The notes beneath the pieces were generated by a model, which worked only from the letters and a program-made list of their open reading frames with translations, made no database searches and was not told the DNA's origin. Made by a program: the position numbers and the translations under genes. Positions 26,509-36,138 of a DNA stretch of 64,000 nt are shown here, piece after piece (position 1 is the stretch's first letter; each line of letters begins with the position of its first letter). Source of the DNA: Pseudoalteromonas amylolytica (GTDB lineage: Bacteria > Pseudomonadota > Gammaproteobacteria > Enterobacterales > Alteromonadaceae); NCBI RefSeq assembly GCF_001854605.1, contig NZ_MKJU01000005.1, positions 62,001-126,000 of the forward strand. The letters are read 5' to 3'.

Positions 26509-28044
26509 CTATTGATAAAGTTGTTCAATATACAAACTCGCACTGTGTAACCATGTAAAACGAGCCGTCGCCGCGTTACTAGCAAGTTGCTGATATTGTT
26601 CTTGATTATCAACATACATACTAGTGGCAAAGTCAAATTTTTCAAGTAGTTGAGACACTTGCTCTGGTAAGTCTTCTCCAGAAAATGAAAATCCATTTTC
26701 AAGGTCTTTAACCGTATCGGCTAGGCCACCTACCTGATGAACAAGGCAAGGCTGCCCCGCCCTCATTGCCAACATTTGACTAATCCCACAAGGTTCAAAA
26801 GAGCTTGGCATCAAAAACAAATCACCTAATTGATAAAGCATGTCACCAATACTCTGTCCATAACCGCATAGATAAAGCAGGTTGTCATTTCTTGCCATCA
26901 CCTGTGTAAACAAGCTTTCAAGATACTTATCACCTGAGCCTAAGATGACGATTCGAGCCCCTTTTGCTGCGGCCATTTTAGCCAACTCATCCAGTAGCAA
27001 TGTACTACCAATTGGCTGGCGTAACAACAGTGCTTTCTGATCGGTCAAGCGCCCCACGCTTGTGATAAGGGGTCCTTGCCATGAAGAGTCTAACCATGCA
27101 CGTAATCGCTGATGCGCAATATAATGACTTGACCGAACAAGTGCTTGTTTACTCATCCAGATCAACAGTTCAGACTCAACCTGATGCAGATAATCTGGTA
27201 AAGGCATTTTATTGGTTTCTACATTGGGGTATTCACAACCATTAAGAATGCCAACTAACTTGCCATGACGCTTAGCTATTTGCATATCATGCTCAAGTCC
27301 TTCGCCACCAAAGAAGCCTCTATCCGGTTCACTGGTATGCAGTACTTCTTCACCGTAAGTTGGCGATACTACATGAACTTTATCAGCGAGTGCAATCGCA
27401 CTTCTCATCGGGTTAAAGCAATGTGGATGTTGATGATCACATAATATTTGACCGTCATAGCTTAAAGTTGGAAACCAAGCTTCTAAACTCGATTCATCAT
27501 GATTAAACGGCCGTATACCTTGTAGCGCTAAGTTATGAACTGTGTAGATAGTTTTCAGTTGCTTTAAGTAAACAAACCTTGGGCTGAATTTTTTTAATAC
27601 CGCAACACAGGCCGCATGCCAGTCATGAAGGTGAAGCACATCTAACTGTGCAAACATCTTATGCTCAATCGCTTCACTCACCGCTGCGCTAAAGAACGCA
27701 AATTTGGTTGCATCCGTAGCAAATGGACGATGGCCTTCATCGTTGCAGTAGATCTCTCCATGGTGCTGGCTGAACAATGAATGAGAGATCACATACTGGG
27801 TCACGCCATCTTGCTGCTCAACCTGCCACAAGGTTGCTGTTTCCAAGTGCTGGCGAAATGGCACAGCAATATCTGAGACAAAGGTTCTATTTAGGTGGCT
27901 CTGACCATAATCAGGTACCACCACACTGACTTCAACACCTTGACTACTCAAAGCATATGGGATGTCTCGGATCACATCCGCTACGCCCCCAACTTTACAA
28001 TTTGGCAGCCGATCGTTTTCGGCCGCAACCATTAATACCCGCAT
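26509..28044 (-). CDS. glgA: Glycogen synthase (ADP-glucose type)
   Basis: 511 residues. Transfers glucose from ADP-glucose to the growing alpha-1,4 chain. The GT5 signature near the N-terminus reads KVGGVADV in place of the common KTGGLADV. DWHAA and the YTVHNLALQG block are also typical. The C-terminal Rossmann half carries SSFEPCGISQMLAMRAGQPCLVHQVGGLADTV, including the catalytic glutamate region. It is the last gene of the operon, 11 bases after glgC. Somewhat longer than E. coli GlgA (477), mostly through insertions. Confidence 0.93.
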   Translation of the reverse strand: MRVLMVAAENDRLPNCKVGGVADVIRDIPYALSSQGVEVSVVVPDYGQSHLNRTFVSDIAVPFRQHLETATLWQVEQQDGVTQYVISHSLFSQHHGEIYCNDEGHRPFATDATKFAFFSAAVSEAIEHKMFAQLDVLHLHDWHAACVAVLKKFSPRFVYLKQLKTIYTVHNLALQGIRPFNHDESSLEAWFPTLSYDGQILCDHQHPHCFNPMRSAIALADKVHVVSPTYGEEVLHTSEPDRGFFGGEGLEHDMQIAKRHGKLVGILNGCEYPNVETNKMPLPDYLHQVESELLIWMSKQALVRSSHYIAHQRLRAWLDSSWQGPLITSVGRLTDQKALLLRQPIGSTLLLDELAKMAAAKGARIVILGSGDKYLESLFTQVMARNDNLLYLCGYGQSIGDMLYQLGDLFLMPSSFEPCGISQMLAMRAGQPCLVHQVGGLADTVKDLENGFSFSGEDLPEQVSQLLEKFDFATSMYVDNQEQYQQLASNAATARFTWLHSASLYIEQLYQ

Positions 28045-28055
28045 GTTACGCCTTA

Positions 28056-29354
28056 TTATGCAGTTTGGAGTTTTTGTTTGGTTCTTTGTTGATTTTGATT
28101 ATACGCAAGCAACATTTCTCTTGTGACCAACACTATACCCTTATTCGTTACCCTAAAGCCATTTTCTCTATCTAAATCAGGGTTAAAGCCGATTTCTAGG
28201 CCTTCTGGAAGATGACAACCCCTGTCTATAATGGCATTTCTGATGTTGCAGTTGCGCTCAATGACCACACCGGGTAATACAACCGAACTTTCTATTTTAC
28301 AATAAGAGTGCAAATGTACATTTGAGAATAGCAGAGACTTTTTCACCGCCGAGCCGGATATAATACACCCACCTGAAACTGTTGAGTCTACCGCCATACC
28401 ACGGCGGTCATCATCATCAAAGATAAACTTGGCAGGTGGTAGTTGCTCTTGGTAGGTCCAAATTGGCCAGCTTGGGTCGTACAAGTCAAGTTGTGGTTCT
28501 GGTGATACTAGCTCCATATTGGCCTCCCAAAATGAATCCAATGTTCCTACATCACGCCAGTATGGTTGCCCTTCATGGCTGGGATCACGAAATGGAAACG
28601 CAAACACGTTGTGCTCTTCAATAATCGCTGGAATAATATCGTGACCAAAGTCTCGACCCGACCCCTCTCGTTCTGCATCTTGCTTTAATTGTTCAAACAA
28701 AAACTCTGTATTGAACACATAATTACCCATCGACGCTAAACAAATACCATCTTTGCCTGGAATTGAAGTGGGCTGTGCTGGCTTTTCGTCAAAACGACGT
28801 ACTCGTTTGTCTCCATCAACCGTCATAACTCCAAATGTATTTGCAGCCTCCTCACACGGCACTTCAATACAACACACTGTCATATCCGCACCCGTTTCAA
28901 CGTGCTTCGCTAGCAACGCACCGTAGTCCATACGGTAGACGTGATCGCCAGATAGAATCATCACATATTTAGGTAGTTCATGACGGATAATATCCATATT
29001 TTGAAATACCGCATCAGCCGTTCCACAATACCATTCATCACCGTAACGCTGTGACGCTGGTAATATCTCTACCGATTCACCCAGTTCCTTTTTAAAGTGG
29101 CCCCACGCACGATTTACATGGCGGATCAATGAGTGAGACTTGTATTGAGTGGCTATACCCACTCTTCTTATTCCTGAGTTGATACAATTTGATAAAGGAA
29201 AATCGATGATCCTGTGTTTACCACCAAAATATACTGCCGGCTTTGCTCGCCAATTGGTTAATTCATGTAAACGAGACCCTCGACCACCGGCCAAAATTAA
29301 AGCATAAGTTTCTCTGGTTAAGCTACTTATGTAGCGATTTGCGTAACTGGGCAT
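28056..29354 (-). CDS. glgC: Glucose-1-phosphate adenylyltransferase (ADP-glucose pyrophosphorylase)
   Basis: 432 residues, as usual for the enzyme. Makes ADP-glucose from glucose-1-phosphate and ATP, the committed and allosterically controlled step of glycogen synthesis. Motifs seen: [36 protein letters not shown], the FEKP-like RFDEKPAQP, and a left-handed beta-helix from about 300 with [19 protein letters not shown]. The ATG at 29354 has GGAG 7 bases upstream; the longer frame opens with a TTG. It lies 30 bases after glgP, the widest gap in the operon. Confidence 0.95.
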   Translation of the reverse strand: MPSYANRYISSLTRETYALILAGGRGSRLHELTNWRAKPAVYFGGKHRIIDFPLSNCINSGIRRVGIATQYKSHSLIRHVNRAWGHFKKELGESVEILPASQRYGDEWYCGTADAVFQNMDIIRHELPKYVMILSGDHVYRMDYGALLAKHVETGADMTVCCIEVPCEEAANTFGVMTVDGDKRVRRFDEKPAQPTSIPGKDGICLASMGNYVFNTEFLFEQLKQDAEREGSGRDFGHDIIPAIIEEHNVFAFPFRDPSHEGQPYWRDVGTLDSFWEANMELVSPEPQLDLYDPSWPIWTYQEQLPPAKFIFDDDDRRGMAVDSTVSGGCIISGSAVKKSLLFSNVHLHSYCKIESSVVLPGVVIERNCNIRNAIIDRGCHLPEGLEIGFNPDLDRENGFRVTNKGIVLVTREMLLAYNQNQQRTKQKLQTA

Positions 29355-29384
29355 AACTTTCTCCAAATATCCTTGTGAGGTGCT

Positions 29385-31868
29385 CTATTGCATTGGCGCT
29401 AAACGCCAAATCTCATCGCAATATTGTTGAATGGTTCGGTCACTGGAAAAACTTCCACTGGCCGCAGTATTTAAGATGCTGATTCTGGTCCATGTTGATG
29501 AGTCTAAATACGTGTCCGAGGCCTTTTGCTGTGCTTCGACATAACTTGCAAAGTCGTGCGCGACTAACCATTGATCGCTAGGACTTTTAATTGCGCTAAT
29601 GATGTCGTCGAAAATATTCGGCTCAAGTAAATTGAAATGACCGCTTTGTAATAAGTTCATCACCGCTTTTAAATTCGGGTCTTGCGTAATCAAATGCTCT
29701 GGATTGTAATGACTGCGAATAGCTTCCGTTTGCTCAGCATGCGCACCAAATAAGAAGAAGTTATCGGCACCAACATTGTCTCTTATTTCAATATTGGCAC
29801 CATCCAATGTGCCGATTGTGATCGCACCATTCATCATAAACTTCATGTTACCTGTGCCTGAGGCTTCTTTACCCGCCGTTGAGATCTGCTCCGACAAATC
29901 TGTGGCGGGGCAAATCGCCTCCATTGCTGTCACGTTGTAATTTGGGAAAAACGCGACTCTAAGATATGGCTTGGCTTTTTCATCACTGTTGATCACATCG
30001 GCAACGTTATTGATGAGCTTGATGATCTTCTTCGCCATGTAATAGCCCGGCGCAGCTTTACCACCTATCAGTACACAGCGCGGAGCCATGCCCTCGACAT
30101 CGCCTTTAAGAATACGGTCATAAAGATGAATAACATGCAGTACATTTAATAACTGGCGTTTATACTCATGAATTCGCTTTACCTGTACGTCAAACATCAT
30201 GTTCTCGTCAAAATCTACGCCACAACGCTGTTTGACCATTGCACACAGATGTTGTTTGTTCGCTCGTTTAACTTCTTGCCATTGTTTGTGAAATTCAGGG
30301 TCGTCGTAATAACGGCGCAGCTTTTCTATTTGACTAAAATCAGCCACCCACTGAGTGCCAATCTTAGTGCTGATCAACGCGCTCAATTTAGGATTACAAT
30401 GTGCCAACCAACGCCTTGGAGTAACGCCATTGGTTTTGTTGTTAAATTTTTCAGGCCACAATTCATAGAAGGTTTTAAACAGCCCTGATTTAAGTAACTC
30501 AGTATGTAAAGCCGCAACACCGTTAATGGAATAGCTGCCAACAATGGCTAAATATGCCATGCGGATCTGCGGAACTGCACCTTCTTCTATCAAAGAGAGT
30601 TCTCGCTGTTTATTTACATCTCCAGGCCAATGAAGTGCAACTTGCGCTAGAAAGCGCGCATTAATCTCGTAAATTATTTCTAGCAACCTTGGTAACAGTT
30701 TTTGAAATAAAGGCACTGACCACTTCTCCAGTGCTTCAGGCAACAAAGTATGATTAGTGTATGCCATTGTTTTTGTAGTGATCTGCCAAGCGTCACCCCA
30801 ATCCATTTCATAAACATCGACAAACAAACGCATGAGTTCCGCCACTGCAATACTCGGGTGAGTATCATTAAGCTGAAACACGTGATATTGCGCAAAGTCA
30901 CTAAAGTTAGCCCCGTATTGCTCGACCCATTGAATTAACACATCTTGTAAGCTGGCACTGGAAAGAAAGTATTGTTGGCGTAAGCGTAGCTCTTTACCAT
31001 TTTCACTGGTGTCATTTGGATAAAGCACCATAGTGATTTGTTCGGCTAGGTTTTTTCTGGCAACCGCCTCCGAGTAACTACCCGCATTAAATTCTGATAA
31101 GTCGAATTCATCGGTTGCTTCTGATTTCCACAAACGTAGCGTGTTAACCACACCATTTTGATACCCAGGTATTGGTACATCATAAGGCACAGCGAGCACA
31201 TCTTGTGTGTCAATCCACTGCCTGTGCTCACGGCCGTTTCTGTCACGAAATGTCTCAACATGACCAAAAAACTTCACTCTTTGCGCTTGCTCCGGCGCAC
31301 TTAGCTCCCACGGATGACCTTCGCGCAACCAGTTATCTGGTTGTTCCACCTGATGACCATGTTCAATCATTTGATTAAACATGCCGTATTCGTAGCGAAT
31401 GCCATAGCCCACCACAGGCAGAGCTAAACTGGCACAGCTATCCAAAAAGCATGCGGCTAATCGACCTAAACCGCCATTCCCAAGGCCTGCATCATGTTCC
31501 GCCTCACCAACTCGCTCCAGCTCCGTACAGTACTGTTCAAGCGCTTGCTGTGTGCCCTGCTGTAGATCCAAATTTAACACCGCATTACCTAAGGCTCGCC
31601 CCATCAAAAACTCCAACGAAAGATATGCAGCTTTACGGGTTTTCTTTTCTTTTAAATACTGATTTGTAGCTCGACACCTTGCCACCAGACGATCTCGAAT
31701 AGTCAGCGCCAAAGCGTGATATAAATAAAGTTGAGATTCACCCACTTTATCCCGACCCAAGGTGTAATAGAAATGACGCATCAAGTCGTCGTTTAAGGTG
31801 CTTTCGTCAAGTTTTGGTGCATCTTGCCAATGTTTCACTACGCACACGTTAGCGCTCTTTTTAGCCAT
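29385..31868 (-). CDS. glgP: Glycogen/maltodextrin phosphorylase
   Basis: 827 residues. Releases glucose-1-phosphate from non-reducing chain ends. The pyridoxal phosphate site is in EASGTGNMKFMMNGA followed by TIGTLDGANIEI, the lysine being covalently modified. The N-terminus has RKAAYLSLEFLMGRALGNAV and GNGGLGRLAACFLDS as in all bacterial phosphorylases. Its ATG lies within the glgX end (GGAATCACACATGGC), giving an 8-base overlap. Together with GlgX and MalQ it forms the degradation branch of this operon. Confidence 0.95.
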   Translation of the reverse strand: MAKKSANVCVVKHWQDAPKLDESTLNDDLMRHFYYTLGRDKVGESQLYLYHALALTIRDRLVARCRATNQYLKEKKTRKAAYLSLEFLMGRALGNAVLNLDLQQGTQQALEQYCTELERVGEAEHDAGLGNGGLGRLAACFLDSCASLALPVVGYGIRYEYGMFNQMIEHGHQVEQPDNWLREGHPWELSAPEQAQRVKFFGHVETFRDRNGREHRQWIDTQDVLAVPYDVPIPGYQNGVVNTLRLWKSEATDEFDLSEFNAGSYSEAVARKNLAEQITMVLYPNDTSENGKELRLRQQYFLSSASLQDVLIQWVEQYGANFSDFAQYHVFQLNDTHPSIAVAELMRLFVDVYEMDWGDAWQITTKTMAYTNHTLLPEALEKWSVPLFQKLLPRLLEIIYEINARFLAQVALHWPGDVNKQRELSLIEEGAVPQIRMAYLAIVGSYSINGVAALHTELLKSGLFKTFYELWPEKFNNKTNGVTPRRWLAHCNPKLSALISTKIGTQWVADFSQIEKLRRYYDDPEFHKQWQEVKRANKQHLCAMVKQRCGVDFDENMMFDVQVKRIHEYKRQLLNVLHVIHLYDRILKGDVEGMAPRCVLIGGKAAPGYYMAKKIIKLINNVADVINSDEKAKPYLRVAFFPNYNVTAMEAICPATDLSEQISTAGKEASGTGNMKFMMNGAITIGTLDGANIEIRDNVGADNFFLFGAHAEQTEAIRSHYNPEHLITQDPNLKAVMNLLQSGHFNLLEPNIFDDIISAIKSPSDQWLVAHDFASYVEAQQKASDTYLDSSTWTRISILNTAASGSFSSDRTIQQYCDEIWRLAPMQ

Positions 31869-33906
31869 GTGTGATTCCTTCTTTTACTGATGTAAAAACC
31901 CAACTGGATTGGGGGGAAATTGCAACTGAATTTGTAAAGGTTTTATCGGCTTTACAACTAGAAATGGCCAATTGCCAATGTTGGGTAAACGGTGGCTCTG
32001 GTAGAGTTAAATGTAACAACTCAGTGCTGGCATTCAGAATAATTAACAGCGCTTGTTGTTGTTGCTTGTCGAGCAAGGTATAAATTAGCCAACGCCTTGG
32101 CTCCTCATGCCATTGCTGCGGACTCATGGCCTCGCCTGATTCATTTAACCAACGCACAGAAAAGCGACTGTCGTTTGCATGTATATAAAACGGATGAGAG
32201 AACGCGCTGAACTGTCTGCGTAATGCCACTAACTCTTTGATAAAGAAAGTTAAGCTGTGATTGAACTGGGAGGACTTCCAAGCTAACCAATTGCTGCGAT
32301 TATCTTGGCAGTAGGCATTATTGTTACCGCCTTGAGAGTGCCCAAACTCACTACCAGCCGCTATCATAGGCACTCCTTTGGATAAAAAGAGCGTCAACAA
32401 CGCATTTTTCTGCATTTGCAAGCGCAGCGAAGTTATTTCGGGATCAGTCGAAAACCCCTCCTGCCCACAATTCATAGAATGATTAGCGCTATGGCCATCA
32501 CGGTTTTGCTCACCATTGGCTTCATTATGCTTGTATTCATAGCTGACCCAATCAGCTAAGGTAAAGCCATCATGACTGGTAATAAAGTTAATTGAACTAA
32601 GTGGTCCTCGCAGATTATGTTCAAATAAATCATGAGAACCATGTACGCGTTTCGCAAGTTCTGGTAAGACGCCTTGTTCTCCGAGCCAAAAGCGCCTTAA
32701 CGTATCTCTATATTTATCATTCCACTCGCGCCATGGAACGGGAAAAGCACCCAGTTGATATCCCCCGGGGCCGATATCCCAAGGTTCAGCAATCAGCTTT
32801 GCACCTTGTAGTATGGGGTCTTGAAGCACCGCTTGTAAGAACGTATGACAACGATTAAAACCATCTGCATTCCTTGCCAAAATAGAAGCCAAGTCAAATC
32901 GAAAGCCGTCTACTCCCATCACTTCGACCCAGTAACGCAAACTGTCTAGTACCAGTAGCAGCGTATAAGGGTCGTCGATATTTAAAGTATTTCCACACCC
33001 TGTGTCATTAATGTACACATCTGGGTGTTGCGCAACACTGCGATAATATCCCTTGTTGTTTAACCCCTTAAAAGACAGCACGGGCCCATCTACACCAGCC
33101 TCCGCCGTATGGTTATAAACCACATCTAGAATAACTTCTATGCCCGCTTCGTGCAGACGCTTTACCGTTTCTTGAAACTCGCTCACATCACCACTTCTTA
33201 AGTAGGCCTTGTGAGGCGTAAAATAATTTAGCGTGTTGTAACCCCAATAGTTGGTGAGTCCTTTGGTGGTAAGAAACTGTTCGCTCACAAAGGCATGTAC
33301 AGGCAATAACTCCAAGGTTGTCACGCCTAGAAATTGTAGGTGACTAATAAAGGCGGGCTCCGCTAGCGCCAAAAACGTCCCTCTTTTCGATTCTGATATT
33401 TCAGGGTGCCTGAATGTGGCCCCTTTTACATGGCATTCGTAAATAACCGTTCTCGACCATGGAACGTTGGGCTTCGTACCTTCATACTTTGGAACATCAA
33501 CCACTTTAGATTTAGGCATATCTATCGCATTATCTAAGTGGCTTAGTGTTCCAACCGGCATATGACAAAAATGTCGTTCGCTCCAAGTAAACTCTCCGTG
33601 TAAATCCTTCGCATAAGGGTCTAACAGTAACTTGTTGACATTAAATAGCTTGCCCTTTTGTGGATTATAATCGCCATCAGCTCGGTATCCATACAAACAT
33701 CCCACGGTTAGCGGAGATACGAAGACGCTCCATATCCCCCCTTCATGGAAGAACATTTCGATACGCGCCACCTCCGAATGGCCGCTGTTATCGAATAAGC
33801 ACAAACTAAGCGTCTTGGCTTGTGGCGCATAGACCGCAAAATTCACACCCTCATCAACCAATGTACTGCCAAGCGGGCGACAGCTACCCCGTCTCGAATG
33901 CAACAT
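31861..33906 (-). CDS. glgX: Glycogen debranching enzyme
   Basis: 681 residues, GH13 family. Hydrolyses alpha-1,6 branches of phosphorylase-limit glycogen. An N-terminal CBM48 (SRRGSCRPLGSTLVDEGVNFAVYAPQA) precedes the TIM barrel with VILDVVYNHTAEAG, DGFRFDLAS (nucleophile Asp), IAEPWDIGPGGYQLG (acid/base Glu) and FITSHDGFTLADWVSY. These are the four conserved GH13 regions in isoamylase/GlgX form. It lies three bases after glgB. Confidence 0.94.
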   Translation of the reverse strand: MLHSRRGSCRPLGSTLVDEGVNFAVYAPQAKTLSLCLFDNSGHSEVARIEMFFHEGGIWSVFVSPLTVGCLYGYRADGDYNPQKGKLFNVNKLLLDPYAKDLHGEFTWSERHFCHMPVGTLSHLDNAIDMPKSKVVDVPKYEGTKPNVPWSRTVIYECHVKGATFRHPEISESKRGTFLALAEPAFISHLQFLGVTTLELLPVHAFVSEQFLTTKGLTNYWGYNTLNYFTPHKAYLRSGDVSEFQETVKRLHEAGIEVILDVVYNHTAEAGVDGPVLSFKGLNNKGYYRSVAQHPDVYINDTGCGNTLNIDDPYTLLLVLDSLRYWVEVMGVDGFRFDLASILARNADGFNRCHTFLQAVLQDPILQGAKLIAEPWDIGPGGYQLGAFPVPWREWNDKYRDTLRRFWLGEQGVLPELAKRVHGSHDLFEHNLRGPLSSINFITSHDGFTLADWVSYEYKHNEANGEQNRDGHSANHSMNCGQEGFSTDPEITSLRLQMQKNALLTLFLSKGVPMIAAGSEFGHSQGGNNNAYCQDNRSNWLAWKSSQFNHSLTFFIKELVALRRQFSAFSHPFYIHANDSRFSVRWLNESGEAMSPQQWHEEPRRWLIYTLLDKQQQQALLIILNASTELLHLTLPEPPFTQHWQLAISSCKADKTFTNSVAISPQSSWVFTSVKEGITHG

Positions 33907-33909
33907 GGC

Positions 33910-36138
33910 TTACCCAGTTATCCAACGTAAATACACAGTAGCTAAAGCCGGAATACTTATTTCAATGCTTTGTGTAAAACCATGTGCTGGCTTATTTACT
34001 GTTTGCACAAGCTTTTGTTTACCACCAACTACCTCAACGCCGGAACCAAACAATGCTTTATCATCTGTATTGAGAACGACCTCATACACACCAGCTCTGG
34101 GCACACCAATACGATATTGGTGAAAGACTTGTGGAGTAAGGTGGCAAATGACCACCAATAACTCTGAACTCTTTTTACCAAAGCGCGCAAAACTGAATAA
34201 ACTTTGTTCGGCGTTATTGCAATCAATCCATTGAAACCCAGCGGGGGTGTTATCACATTCATATAAAGCAGGCGTAGTAGTATAGATTTCGTTAAGCTTT
34301 TTAACGGTTTTCTGAATGCCAGCATGCGATTCATGGGCCAATAAACCCCAATCCAAACTCTGGTTATGGTCCCACTCGCTTCTAGGGGCTAATTCGCTGC
34401 CCATAAATAATAATTTTTTACCTGGGTGCGCATACATAAATGCAAAATAGGCGCGCAAATTAGCAAACTGTTGCCAATCGTCCCCAGGCATTTTGCTAAG
34501 CAATGAACCTTTGCCATGCACAACTTCGTCATGACTCAATGGTAAAATGTAATTCTCTGAATAGGCGTAGGCCATAGAAAATGTCATTTCATGGTGATGA
34601 TGTTGGCGATAAATTGGGTCTCGGCTCATGTAGCCGAGGCTGTCATTCATCCACCCCATATTCCATTTGAAACCAAAACCTAGACCATTATTATCAACGC
34701 TATTGGTCACCCCCGGCCACGCGGTAGACTCTTCCGCCACCATCATGATACTTGGATCATTGCCGTAACACCGCTTGTTTACTTGTTGCAAACAGTCGAT
34801 AGCCCCTAAGTTCTCTCGGCCGCCATACTTATTCGCAACCCATTCACCGTCTTTGCGACTGTAATCCAAATAAAGCATCGAAGCGACGGCATCAACCCGT
34901 AACCCATCTAATTTGAATTCATCAAGCCAATACATCGCATTAGCCAGCAAGAAGCTTTTTACTTCTGGGCGATCATAATTATAGATATAAGTATTCCAAT
35001 CTGGATGAAACCCTTGCCTTGCATCCGCGTGTTCAAATAAATGTGTACCATCAAATTTGTGCAAACCATGAGGGTCCGACGGGAAGTGTCCTGGCACCCA
35101 ATCTATCAACAAGCCAAGGTTTAAATCATGACAACGTTCCACAAAATAAACAAAATCTTCAAAGCTGCCAAAACGGCTAGTGGGTGCAAATAACCCCACA
35201 GGCTGATATCCCCATGAGCCATCAAATGGATATTCACTAATTGGCATAAGCTGCAAATGTGTAAAGCCCATATCACAGACATAGGGAACAAGATCGTCCG
35301 CAAGCTCTCGATAGGTAAGATAGCGATTATGCTCATGAGAGCGGCGTTTCCACGACCCCAAATGCACTTCATAAATGCTCACAGGTGCACTAATGTGGTT
35401 GCGCTTGGCGCGTGCAGCTTGCTGTTTTTGAGTAATAGTCTTGCGCTTAACAAGAGGTTGTAATATTGACGCCGTACCGGGTGCCTGTTGCATTTTAAAT
35501 GCAAAAGGATCGGCTTTATCTTGAACGTTACCGTAATTATCAACAATGCTGTACTTGTAACATTGATCAGCCTTTAGCTCAGGAATAAAAATTTCCCAAA
35601 CGCCACTTGCAGGATGAAGCCGCATAAAATGTTCACAACGCTGCCAGCAATTGAAGTCTCCAATCACAGAAACACTCTGAGCATTTGGCGCCCAAACAGC
35701 AAAACGCACACCTTTTATACCTTCATGCGTTACAAAATGTGCACCTAAGTGTTGATAAGCATGCTCAAGCGTCCCTTCATTGAATAGGTAGAGTATTTGT
35801 TCATCCAACTGGCAACCAAAACGATAAACATCATGTTTGACCTGTTTTGACTTTCCATAGGAAATACACAATTTATCTTGATGAGAGAGAATCGCCCTAG
35901 TGGTCGCCAGCAGATACAAATCACTGTTTAAATAACGTTTAAGCACATGCTCCTGACCTTCAATGAGAATACTTACGGATGTAGCCCCCGGTAAATACAC
36001 TCTTAACTCATACTCTTGGTCTGACACCAAGTGTAGGCCTAAAAACGAAAAGGGATCTGAAAAGCAACCATTTTGTAATGCATGAAGCTGTATTGAATAA
36101 TCTCTAATGGGCTTACTTGCTGATACTACACTATTCAT
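33910..36138 (-). CDS. glgB: 1,4-alpha-glucan branching enzyme
   Basis: 742 residues, GH13. Cuts alpha-1,4 chains and reattaches them as alpha-1,6 branches. It has two N-terminal beta domains, the second a CBM48 (GVRFAVWAPNAQSVSVIGDFNCW). Catalytic regions are DWVPGHFPSD, DGLRVDAVASMLYLDYSR, MVAEESTAWP and PLSHDEVVHGKGSLL. The length with both N domains matches E. coli GlgB (728). The start overlaps the malQ stop by four bases (ATGA). Confidence 0.95.
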   Translation of the reverse strand: MNSVVSASKPIRDYSIQLHALQNGCFSDPFSFLGLHLVSDQEYELRVYLPGATSVSILIEGQEHVLKRYLNSDLYLLATTRAILSHQDKLCISYGKSKQVKHDVYRFGCQLDEQILYLFNEGTLEHAYQHLGAHFVTHEGIKGVRFAVWAPNAQSVSVIGDFNCWQRCEHFMRLHPASGVWEIFIPELKADQCYKYSIVDNYGNVQDKADPFAFKMQQAPGTASILQPLVKRKTITQKQQAARAKRNHISAPVSIYEVHLGSWKRRSHEHNRYLTYRELADDLVPYVCDMGFTHLQLMPISEYPFDGSWGYQPVGLFAPTSRFGSFEDFVYFVERCHDLNLGLLIDWVPGHFPSDPHGLHKFDGTHLFEHADARQGFHPDWNTYIYNYDRPEVKSFLLANAMYWLDEFKLDGLRVDAVASMLYLDYSRKDGEWVANKYGGRENLGAIDCLQQVNKRCYGNDPSIMMVAEESTAWPGVTNSVDNNGLGFGFKWNMGWMNDSLGYMSRDPIYRQHHHHEMTFSMAYAYSENYILPLSHDEVVHGKGSLLSKMPGDDWQQFANLRAYFAFMYAHPGKKLLFMGSELAPRSEWDHNQSLDWGLLAHESHAGIQKTVKKLNEIYTTTPALYECDNTPAGFQWIDCNNAEQSLFSFARFGKKSSELLVVICHLTPQVFHQYRIGVPRAGVYEVVLNTDDKALFGSGVEVVGGKQKLVQTVNKPAHGFTQSIEISIPALATVYLRWITG